Positions 15,235 through 22,664 of a stretch of DNA of 64,000 nt are shown piece after piece. The position numbers were made by a program, and so were the translations under genes. Location of the stretch: NCBI GenBank assembly GCA_050950025.1, contig JBMNGW010000009.1, forward strand, positions 1 through 64,000, written 5' to 3'. The stretch's first letter is position 1, and the number at the start of each line of letters is the position of its first letter. The notes below the pieces were generated by a model. That model searched no databases and was not told where the DNA came from. It was given only the letters and a program-made list of their open reading frames with translations. The DNA is from JBMNGW01 sp050950025 (GTDB lineage Bacteria; Spirochaetota; Spirochaetia; Sphaerochaetales; Sphaerochaetaceae).

Positions 15235-17544
15235 ATGGAAGGAACAACCCGCTTTGACATTCAGTCGATGACTGATCAACAAATCGAACAACTAATGGGG
15301 CAGCTTAACGTCGGCCTTTCTGTCTCTGAAGCCAGAGACCTGCAAAATCGTATTCTTGGTCGCAGTCCCACATTAGCCGAGCTAATTTTGTTCGGTATTG
15401 AAGGCTCGGAACACTGTTCGTACAAAAGCAGTCGCCCCTACCTCAAACTTTTCCCCACCGACGGAGCTGATGTTATCATCGGAGCCAAAGAAGATGCCGG
15501 GATTGTCCGCATCTGTTCAGACAACCAAGGCAACGGTTATGGTGTTGTCGTGAGCCACGAAAGTCACAACCACCCCTCCCAACTTGTCCCTTACGAAGGG
15601 GCTGCCACCGGTATTGGGGGAAACATTCGTGATGTCTGTTGTATGGGAGGCTCTGTGATTGCCGTCGGCGGTGATTTTCGCTTTGGTAATCTAGATATTC
15701 CATACAACCGTTATTTAGCCGACCAAGTCGCAGAAGGAGTTGCTGGGTATGCTAATCCCACCGGAGTTCCCGTTATTGCAGCTAATGTGCAGTTTGACCC
15801 TTCGTATAATGATAACTGCTTGGTAACAGCCGTCACATTGGGCATTGTGCGAGAAAAGGAGATTATCCACTCCTATGCTCCATCCAATGCTGATGGGTAT
15901 GATTTAATTTTAGTGGGCAAGAGCACTGATAACAGCGGTTTTGGCGGAGCAAGTTTTGCCAGTTTCGATATCTCTTTGGCCGATGAACATGTGAATAAAG
16001 GGGCCAACCAAGAACCCAATGCATTTTTGGGACGACTGTTGATGCGCGCAACTGATGAGCTGGTAGCTCTCCTTAGTGCCAAAGGTTTAATTGATCAAGT
16101 TGCCTGCAAAGATTTGGGAGCAGGCGGCATCGCCTGTGCCACGGTGGAGTTGGCTGAGGGGGGAGGCTACGGAGCTTTTGTTAATGTCGATTTAGTTCAC
16201 AAAGCCAGCGATGAGCATCCCCCGTATGTAATTCTTTGCTCCGAAACGCAAGAGCGGTATCTGTGGGCGGCACCTAAGACCATTACCCCGTTGATTCTTG
16301 ACCATTTCAACTCCACGTTTGCTTTGAGTGAAGTCTCCCATAAAGCTCAGGCAACTATCATCGGTCATATTACCAACTCGACTAACTATATTGTCGTTTC
16401 CGAAGGACAAGTACTCATTGATGCACCGGCAAGTGAAATCACCAAAGGCTTTTTGTACCACAGACCCTTAGGTGAGCCTCTTGCGCCTCAAGATGATCCA
16501 GTTTTGCCGCTTCCAACAGATTTGAAAAGCGTGTGGTTAGCTATTTTGAGCCACCCCAATGTAGCTAGCAAAGAGGCTATTTACAACCGCTTTGATCGCC
16601 ATGTGCAAGGTGATGTCATCCAACCTCTGGAATCTGCACAAGCAGGCATTATTACCCCCTTTAACAACCAAGAGTTTCCCCAGGAGATTCAGCAGGTGGG
16701 AGTAACTCTTAGCTGTAGTCAAAACCCCCGTTTTAACGCTATCGATGCCTACCAAGGGGCCTATTTAGCAGTCTTACACTCTTTTGCCAATACGGCTGCC
16801 AGCGGAGCACAAGCGATTGCTATCAGCGACTGTCTTTGCTATGGGAATCCTGAAAATCCTGTTGCAATGCGACAGTTCGCCGACGGGGCTAAAGGGGTGG
16901 CCGATGCTGCTACCGATTTGGGTGTTCCGGTAATAGCAGGCAATGTTTCGCTGTACAACGAATCTAAAGATTCGGCAATTGTTCCCAGCCCCATGATTGC
17001 TATGATTGGCAAATTTGACGATGTGCAAACAGCCTTACCGATGCAATTGCAGCAAGCTGGATCAACATTGCTCCTCATTGGCCAAATTGCAAACGAGTGC
17101 GGAGGAAGCATCTATTGGGACCTCTATGACAAAAGGGGAAGTTCCCTACCCCAAGCTAATGCTTCAGAGATGAAAAAAGCTGCCGCCGCCATTGCAAAAT
17201 TGGCCGCAACAAAAAAGATTGCCAGCTGCCGCACCATTGCTGAAGGGGGCTTAGCTACTGCAGTAAGCCTCATGGCCTTTGGCTCAGAGTTTGGCTGTGC
17301 ATTGAGCACTCAAGAAACTCTGCGCGATGATCAGTATCTCTTTAGCGAAAGTTTGGGCTTTATTGTGGAAGTGGAAGCTGAGCATCTGCAAACAGTTCAA
17401 CAGGTTATAGAGCAAGCTAAGCTGCCGTACACCCATATCGGTACAACAACTGCCAAGCAGAGCATTACTTATAAGGATATACATATTGACCTCATTGAAG
17501 CTCAAAGCCTCTATAACACCGCTTTGACGACAATGTTGCAGTAG
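15235..17544 (+). CDS. purL: Phosphoribosylformylglycinamidine synthase, PurL subunit
   Basis: A 769-residue PurL of the small, multi-subunit type that converts FGAR plus ammonia and ATP to FGAM. Seen: the catalytic histidine loop SHESHNHPSQLVPYEGAATG near residue 105-124, GGNIRDVCCMGG, GAGGIACATVELAEGGG for nucleotide binding, and a second AIRS-like half with ITPFN and EGGLATAVSLMAFG. The synthase residues look intact, unlike those of the glutaminase partner PurQ encoded downstream. A GGGAG site precedes the ATG. It is the first gene of a seven-gene purine operon. In known systems PurL works with PurQ and a PurS dimer; no separate purS is here, but the PurQ gene carries PurS-like sequence. 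Confidence 0.95.
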   Translation: MEGTTRFDIQSMTDQQIEQLMGQLNVGLSVSEARDLQNRILGRSPTLAELILFGIEGSEHCSYKSSRPYLKLFPTDGADVIIGAKEDAGIVRICSDNQGNGYGVVVSHESHNHPSQLVPYEGAATGIGGNIRDVCCMGGSVIAVGGDFRFGNLDIPYNRYLADQVAEGVAGYANPTGVPVIAANVQFDPSYNDNCLVTAVTLGIVREKEIIHSYAPSNADGYDLILVGKSTDNSGFGGASFASFDISLADEHVNKGANQEPNAFLGRLLMRATDELVALLSAKGLIDQVACKDLGAGGIACATVELAEGGGYGAFVNVDLVHKASDEHPPYVILCSETQERYLWAAPKTITPLILDHFNSTFALSEVSHKAQATIIGHITNSTNYIVVSEGQVLIDAPASEITKGFLYHRPLGEPLAPQDDPVLPLPTDLKSVWLAILSHPNVASKEAIYNRFDRHVQGDVIQPLESAQAGIITPFNNQEFPQEIQQVGVTLSCSQNPRFNAIDAYQGAYLAVLHSFANTAASGAQAIAISDCLCYGNPENPVAMRQFADGAKGVADAATDLGVPVIAGNVSLYNESKDSAIVPSPMIAMIGKFDDVQTALPMQLQQAGSTLLLIGQIANECGGSIYWDLYDKRGSSLPQANASEMKKAAAAIAKLAATKKIASCRTIAEGGLATAVSLMAFGSEFGCALSTQETLRDDQYLFSESLGFIVEVEAEHLQTVQQVIEQAKLPYTHIGTTTAKQSITYKDIHIDLIEAQSLYNTALTTMLQ

Positions 17545-17554
17545 GAAGGGTCCC

Positions 17555-18619
17555 ATGAAGCAAGAAAAAAGCATCAGTTATAAAGATTCGGGAGTTGATA
17601 TCACAGAAGGCAATTTGGCTGTAGAGCTGATGAAAGAGGCCGTGGCTTCCACCTATTCGCCCCGCGTCATCGCTCCTATTGGCAGTTTTGCCTCGATGTA
17701 TGATATCAGTACCCTAGTCAAAGAGTATAAACATCCTGTGTTGGTCCAAAGTGTGGACGGAGTGGGCACCAAAGTCACGGTTGCCCGCATGGTTGGCGAT
17801 TTCTCTACTATCGGAGAGGACCTCTTTTATGCCTGTGCCAACGATATAGCGGTCCACGGAGCCAAGCCGTTGACCTTCCTTGATTATATTGCCAATGACG
17901 TACTTGATGCTCGTGTGGTCGCTAGCATTGTTAAAGGCATTGCCAAAGCCTGTGTTGAGTGCTCAACATCGTTAGTCGGTGGCGAAACAGCCGAAATGCC
18001 GGGAGTCTACTTAGCAGGTGAGCATGATTTAGTGGGACTGATTACCGGCATAGTTGAAAAAGAGGATTTGATTCAAGGCCACAACGTCCAAAAAGGGAAC
18101 GCTATTATTGGCATCGGATCTAGCGGTTTACACACCAACGGTTTTTCTTTGGCGCGCAAAATTTTGTTTGAGCACGGTAAACTGACAGTGGATCAACCGC
18201 TGTATACAGACCCCAGCCACACAATAGGAGCGGCTCTTTTAAAACCGCATGCCAATTATATCAACGGCGTTCAAGAGCTTTTGGCTAAAGGGGCCCCCAT
18301 TCTTTCAATGGCCCATATTACCGGCGGCGGCTTAGTGGAAAATGTACCGCGAGTTATTCCTCAAGGATTAAGCGCCCGTTTCTACCCTTCACGATGGAGC
18401 GCCCCGCCTATTTTCCAAGCCTTACAGCAGATTGGGAACGTCAACTTTAGTGAAATGTACCGAACATTTAATATGGGAATCGGGCTCGTCATTATTGTGG
18501 AGCAAAGCGATAAAGAATCTGTTTTAAAGATGGCACAACAGGCCTTTAATCTTCCTGTGTGGGAAGTTGGCGAAATTGCGCAAGGAGAAAAAACATGGAT
18601 CGAGGGGGTCACCGTATGA
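17555..18619 (+). CDS. purM: Phosphoribosylformylglycinamidine cyclo-ligase (AIR synthetase)
   Basis: A 354-residue PurM that closes FGAM to AIR with ATP. Seen: SYKDSGVDITEGN at the N-terminus, VLVQSVDGVGTKVTVARM (nucleotide binding), DLFYACANDIAVHGAKPLTFLDYIA, LVGGETAEMPGVY and ITGGGLVENVPRVIP. Length and motif order fit the family. It starts 10 bases after purL behind a GGAAGGG site, and its stop overlaps the ATG of the purQ fusion (ATGA). Nothing essential is missing. Confidence 0.96.
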   Translation: MKQEKSISYKDSGVDITEGNLAVELMKEAVASTYSPRVIAPIGSFASMYDISTLVKEYKHPVLVQSVDGVGTKVTVARMVGDFSTIGEDLFYACANDIAVHGAKPLTFLDYIANDVLDARVVASIVKGIAKACVECSTSLVGGETAEMPGVYLAGEHDLVGLITGIVEKEDLIQGHNVQKGNAIIGIGSSGLHTNGFSLARKILFEHGKLTVDQPLYTDPSHTIGAALLKPHANYINGVQELLAKGAPILSMAHITGGGLVENVPRVIPQGLSARFYPSRWSAPPIFQALQQIGNVNFSEMYRTFNMGIGLVIIVEQSDKESVLKMAQQAFNLPVWEVGEIAQGEKTWIEGVTV

Positions 18620-19875
18620 AAGCGCGCTTAGCAGTCATTGAATTTCCCGGAACAAATGATATCACCACAGTGGTAAAAGCAGCAAAAAAAGCCAATATTG
18701 AGGCAGTTGTGTACCGTTGGAATGAAAAAGAGCTCGATTTTTCCTCCTTTGATGCCTATGTGCTCGCCGGTGGATTTTCATTTCAAGATCGCAGCCGAGG
18801 GGGCATCATTGCCGCTTTGGATCCGCTGATGGAAAAGCTCAAATCTGAAGATGCTAAAGGCAAGCCCATTTTGGGAATCAACAATGGAGCCCAGATTCTC
18901 CTTGAAGCAGGCCTTGTTCCCGGCTTTGATCGCTATGAAGTAGCCGGCTCTTGCGCCCCTAATTTGCAACTGGTAGACAATACTGTACTCGATGCTAGTT
19001 TCTACCATGCCACCGTCTTTGTTAAACCGCTGAACAGCTCCCTGTTTTTTGAAAATACCGTTATCGAAGGGTATATCGGCACAACCGAAGGACGCTTTGT
19101 TTTTGAACCCGAAGTGCTGAAAATGCTCTATGAAAATAAAGTGGCTATGCTGCAGTACTGCGACTTTGAAGGTACTGTCGCTCAAGAATTTCCCACCAAT
19201 CCCACTGGATCGATGGACAACCTGGCAGCAATAGGCAACCACAAAGGCAATGTGTTGGCCTCCATGGTCCAACCAAAACCCCCTGCCCTTTCTCAAATGC
19301 TACTGGCCATGGTAACAAACAAGAAGCTAAAGAGCTCCTTTGTACCGTTTACGCTGCCTTCCAGAGCACCGAGTAAGAGTATTCGCCAAGCAACCCAAAA
19401 AGATGCCGAGCTTATCGTAGGAACAGCCATCACTGACGACACCTCTTTGAGTGTTGAAAAACGGCTGCACTTAATGGGCATTGCTGTTCGGATACAGCGC
19501 TTTATCCACTGGGAAATTGGCAAACAAGAAAACGCCTCTGCCAAACAATGGGAAGCTGATGTAGCTACAGCCAAAAAGAGCTTTGAGCTGTATAACCACA
19601 ACAAAGAGTATCTGCTTCAAACACTTCCCTCCAGCGATCTGGCCTTTTTAACCCGCTGCTCTGCTACTGAAGATGCATTAGGAAGGAAAACGGCCCAAGT
19701 GCTTCAAAAGCACTATGGTATTACGACATTTGCCTCTCTTAGGCACAGCGTGTTGTGGCTTTTAACAGTCGATGAAAACGCCACTTTCGATAAAGAGGAA
19801 GTGATTGAAAAAGCTCTTGCTACCAATATCTTCAATAACCCAATCAGTCACTGGAGAGAACATTATGAGCATTGA
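18616..19875 (+). CDS. purQ: PurQ-PurS-like fusion with a dead glutaminase site
   Basis: Start at the ATG 18616, overlapping the purM stop. Residues 1-245 are a PurQ-type class I glutamine amidotransferase: LAVIEFPGTND, VLAGGFSFQDRSRGG, ILGINNGAQILLEAGLVPG, TNPTGSMDNLAAIGN. The catalytic triad is gone. The nucleophile position of G-x-C-N-G is Asn89 (GINNG), and the terminal His-Pro-Glu is Gln219-Pro-Lys221 (VQPK). The AHGEG loop is TTEGR. Glutamine hydrolysis is therefore not expected. Residues ~262-333 and ~340-413 form two related units; the second (ATEDALGRKTAQVLQKHYGI ... NNPISHW) reads like PurS. The 419-residue length, against about 230 for PurQ, supports a PurQ-PurS-PurS protein that may still scaffold PurL. 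Confidence 0.85.
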   Translation: MKARLAVIEFPGTNDITTVVKAAKKANIEAVVYRWNEKELDFSSFDAYVLAGGFSFQDRSRGGIIAALDPLMEKLKSEDAKGKPILGINNGAQILLEAGLVPGFDRYEVAGSCAPNLQLVDNTVLDASFYHATVFVKPLNSSLFFENTVIEGYIGTTEGRFVFEPEVLKMLYENKVAMLQYCDFEGTVAQEFPTNPTGSMDNLAAIGNHKGNVLASMVQPKPPALSQMLLAMVTNKKLKSSFVPFTLPSRAPSKSIRQATQKDAELIVGTAITDDTSLSVEKRLHLMGIAVRIQRFIHWEIGKQENASAKQWEADVATAKKSFELYNHNKEYLLQTLPSSDLAFLTRCSATEDALGRKTAQVLQKHYGITTFASLRHSVLWLLTVDENATFDKEEVIEKALATNIFNNPISHWREHYEH

Positions 19876-20848
19876 CAGAGATTCCTACCGCTCAATTATT
19901 CGCAACCATCTTCATCAGGGAGTCAGCCATACCGATTTTGCTTTACCGGAGCATTACAGCGGTAAAGTACGCGAGCGCTACCGCCTTGATGAGCAGCGGT
20001 TGCTCATTATTACCACCGACCGCCAAAGTGCTTTTGACCGTATTTTGGCTACTATTCCCTTTAAAGGAGCGGTGTTAAACCTCGTTTCTGCTTGGTGGTT
20101 TGAGCACACTTCCCCCATTATTGCCAACCACCTACTGCAAATTCCCCACCCCCAAATAGCGGTGGTCAAAGAGTGTTCTGTCTTTCCAATTGAATTTGTG
20201 GTTCGGGGGTATATTACCGGCACTACCAACACCTCACTGTGGACAGTTTATAACAGCGGCCAAAAAGAGTACTGTGGCCATGTGTTACCCGAAGGGTTGG
20301 TGAAAAACCAGAGACTTGCTAAACCCCTGCTCACTCCCACCACTAAAGAAAAGACGCACGATCGTCCCATTTCACCTGCTGAGATTGTACAAGAGGGGTG
20401 GATGAGCCAAGCCGATTGGGACGAAGCAGCAGCTAAAGCGCTGGAACTGTTTGCCTACGGTCAAAAAACAGCTTTGGAACATGGGTTAATCTTAGTCGAC
20501 ACAAAGTATGAATTTGGCAAGGATAAAGAGGGAAATATTATCCTGATTGATGAAATTCATACTCCCGACTCCTCCCGCTATTGGCTGGCCGACAGCTATG
20601 AAAGCCGCTTTGCATCCCAACGGGAACCTGAGTCGATCGACAAAGAGTTCCTCCGTCTTTGGTTTGCCCAAAACAGCGATCCTTACCATGATAAAGAGTT
20701 GCCTGTGGCTCCTGAAGAGTTGGTAGTTGAACTGTCGCTGCGGTACATCATTTTGTATGAGATGATAACCGGCAAACCATTTCCTTTCCCCAGCGGCAGC
20801 TCAATTGAGCAGGCCGTATCAGATATTATAAAGGAGGCATCAAAGTGA
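19865..20848 (+). CDS. purC: SAICAR synthetase
   Basis: A 327-residue PurC that joins CAIR and aspartate using ATP. The start at 19865 follows a GGAGAG site and overlaps the purQ-fusion stop by 11 bases. Seen: SGKVRERYRLDEQRLLIITTDRQSAFD cut across strands one to three, the substrate motif VVRGYITGTT, LPEGL, TPTTKEKTHD and the aspartate/metal site LILVDTKYEFG, then IHTPDSSRYW. It belongs to the longer PurC form (about 300 residues) rather than the short 240-residue form. Its stop overlaps the purE GTG. Confidence 0.95.
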   Translation: MSIDRDSYRSIIRNHLHQGVSHTDFALPEHYSGKVRERYRLDEQRLLIITTDRQSAFDRILATIPFKGAVLNLVSAWWFEHTSPIIANHLLQIPHPQIAVVKECSVFPIEFVVRGYITGTTNTSLWTVYNSGQKEYCGHVLPEGLVKNQRLAKPLLTPTTKEKTHDRPISPAEIVQEGWMSQADWDEAAAKALELFAYGQKTALEHGLILVDTKYEFGKDKEGNIILIDEIHTPDSSRYWLADSYESRFASQREPESIDKEFLRLWFAQNSDPYHDKELPVAPEELVVELSLRYIILYEMITGKPFPFPSGSSIEQAVSDIIKEASK

Positions 20849-21243
20849 ACAGTGAAGTCATTATAATTATGGGTTCTGAAGCAGATCGTCCTTTTGTCGC
20901 TTCTATCACTGCCGAACTAACACTCCTGGGCATCTCATATAAAGAGTATGTCGCTTCGGCTCATAAACAGCCGCTAAAGGTGTTGCAGATTCTTCAGGAA
21001 CACGAAAAACAGTCTCGGCTTGTTTACATAACGGTTGCCGGTCGTTCCAACGCTCTTTCGGGCTTTGTGGCAGCCAATTCAATTGCTCCGGTTCTGGCCG
21101 TCCCCCCGTTTGCCGATAAGCTCGATATGCTGGTTAATATCCATTCAACACTGCAAATGCCTTCCAATGTACCGGTAATGACAGTCCTTGATCCGCGCAA
21201 TGCTGCTTTGGCTGTCCAAAGAATTTTGGGAGTTGCCCAATGA
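20845..21243 (+). CDS. purE: Class II AIR carboxylase PurE (CO2-using type)
   Basis: A 132-residue PurE that starts with GTG at 20845 behind AAGGAGG. It resembles the Treponema denticola class II enzyme rather than the common class I mutase: VASAHKQPLKVL has SAHK where class I has SAHRTP, and VYITVAGRSNALSGFVAAN and VLDPRNAALAVQRILG match the class II pattern. Class II PurE carboxylates AIR directly with CO2 and needs no PurK, in line with the absence of purK from this operon. The product is about 20-25 residues shorter than known class II proteins, ending right after the last core helix. Its stop overlaps the purF ATG (ATGA). Confidence 0.88.
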   Translation: MNSEVIIIMGSEADRPFVASITAELTLLGISYKEYVASAHKQPLKVLQILQEHEKQSRLVYITVAGRSNALSGFVAANSIAPVLAVPPFADKLDMLVNIHSTLQMPSNVPVMTVLDPRNAALAVQRILGVAQ

Positions 21244-22664
21244 GCGGAATTGTTGGCATCATTGGTTCTTCTGAGGTTGCCACTCAGCTCTACGACAGTC
21301 TTATCCAATTGCAACACCGCGGCCAAGATGCAGCTGGTATCACCACCTGCGATCAGCGGTTCCACTTTAAAACCGGTTTGGGGTTTGTCCGCGATATCTT
21401 TTTAGAACGGCACATCAAGCGGCTTAGCGGAACGATGGGAATAGGCCATACCCGCTACTCCACCAACGGAGATGCAAAAAATAGTGACTCTATTCAACCT
21501 TTTTGGAACAGCGCCCCTTTTGGCATCTCATTTGCTCACAGCGGGGCTATTGTCAATGTCAAAACCCTTACTGAGATGGTCATTAACCAACGGCGCCGTT
21601 ACTTAAACACCTCTACTTGTAGCGAAGTATTAATGCAATTATTTTCCTCTTCGCTTGAAACAGGGCTTATTACGGATGCCAAGCGCCCCTTTTTTGATAT
21701 CGTAACAGAATCGGTTGCTGAATTGATGCAATTGGCCCAAGGTTCTTACTCTGTTATCTCCATCATCAAAGACAAAGGGCTGGTAGCCTTCCGTGATCCT
21801 CATGGTATTACCCCTTTGGTGTTAGGAGAGCGCCAAGGTCCGGATGGGACAAGCGAATATATTGTCTCTAGTGAAAACACGATGTTTTACATGCTTGGCT
21901 ATACCCTGCTGCGCGATATTCACCCCTCCGAAGTCGTCTTTATTGAACCCGATGGCACACTGCATTCGACCATCATAGGCAAAAAAGAATTTAATCCCTG
22001 CATTTTTGAATATGTGTATTACTCGCGCCCCGATGCGATGGAGAATTCTATCAGTGTTTATCGCAGCCGCCTGCGAATGGGAGAGAACCTAGGCAAAAGA
22101 TGGAAACAACAGTACGGCGATTTACGCCCTGATGTTATCATTCCTGCCCCGGCTACGGCCAACACTATGGCCTTGGCAATGGCAAAAGAGTTACAGACCA
22201 ACTACTCAGACGGATTGTACAAAAATCCTTTTATCGGGCGCACTTTTCTAATGCCCGATCAACAACAGCGCAGTCAATCGGTACGCTACAAACTAGTTCC
22301 TCAGCAACTGGAAATTCGCAACAAAACGGTCATGATAGTCGATGATAGCATTGTACGGGGAACCACCAGTCGTGAAATTGTCAGTATGGTTCGCAACTTT
22401 GGTGCTAAAGGGGTCTATTTTGTCAGTGCTTGCCCTCCGGTGATACAACCTTGTTTCTACGGAATCGACATCCCTTCAAAAGAAACTCTTATTGCAGCCA
22501 ATAACACCGTTGAACAGATACGCAACTACCTTCAAGCCGACATCCTCTTTTTCCAAGACTTAGAGGATTTAATAGAAGCAGTTACCCGCAAAGGGGAACA
22601 CAACATCGACATGCCCTGCCATGCTTGTTTGGGCGGTCCCTACTGTCAAGGAGGGCCGAAGTGA
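21240..22664 (+). CDS. purF: PRPP amidotransferase PurF with a degenerate glutaminase domain
   Basis: A 474-residue PurF, the first committed enzyme of purine synthesis (PRPP to phosphoribosylamine). The overall Ntn fold is clear: LQHRGQDAAGI, GIGHTRYSTNG. The glutaminase site is altered at three places. The N-terminal nucleophile Cys is Ser2 (MSGIVG), the oxyanion Asn of AHNG is Ser101 (AHSG), and the Asp of SDSEV is Cys127 (TCSEV). The PRPP-binding loop VMIVDDSIVRGTTS (about residue 365) and GRTFLMPDQQQR are intact, so ammonia-dependent synthesis is plausible. The ATGA overlap with purE forces codon 2 to begin with A, which excludes Cys there. The C-terminus CHACLGGPYC is cysteine-rich, possibly metal-binding. 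Confidence 0.9.
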   Translation: MSGIVGIIGSSEVATQLYDSLIQLQHRGQDAAGITTCDQRFHFKTGLGFVRDIFLERHIKRLSGTMGIGHTRYSTNGDAKNSDSIQPFWNSAPFGISFAHSGAIVNVKTLTEMVINQRRRYLNTSTCSEVLMQLFSSSLETGLITDAKRPFFDIVTESVAELMQLAQGSYSVISIIKDKGLVAFRDPHGITPLVLGERQGPDGTSEYIVSSENTMFYMLGYTLLRDIHPSEVVFIEPDGTLHSTIIGKKEFNPCIFEYVYYSRPDAMENSISVYRSRLRMGENLGKRWKQQYGDLRPDVIIPAPATANTMALAMAKELQTNYSDGLYKNPFIGRTFLMPDQQQRSQSVRYKLVPQQLEIRNKTVMIVDDSIVRGTTSREIVSMVRNFGAKGVYFVSACPPVIQPCFYGIDIPSKETLIAANNTVEQIRNYLQADILFFQDLEDLIEAVTRKGEHNIDMPCHACLGGPYCQGGPK

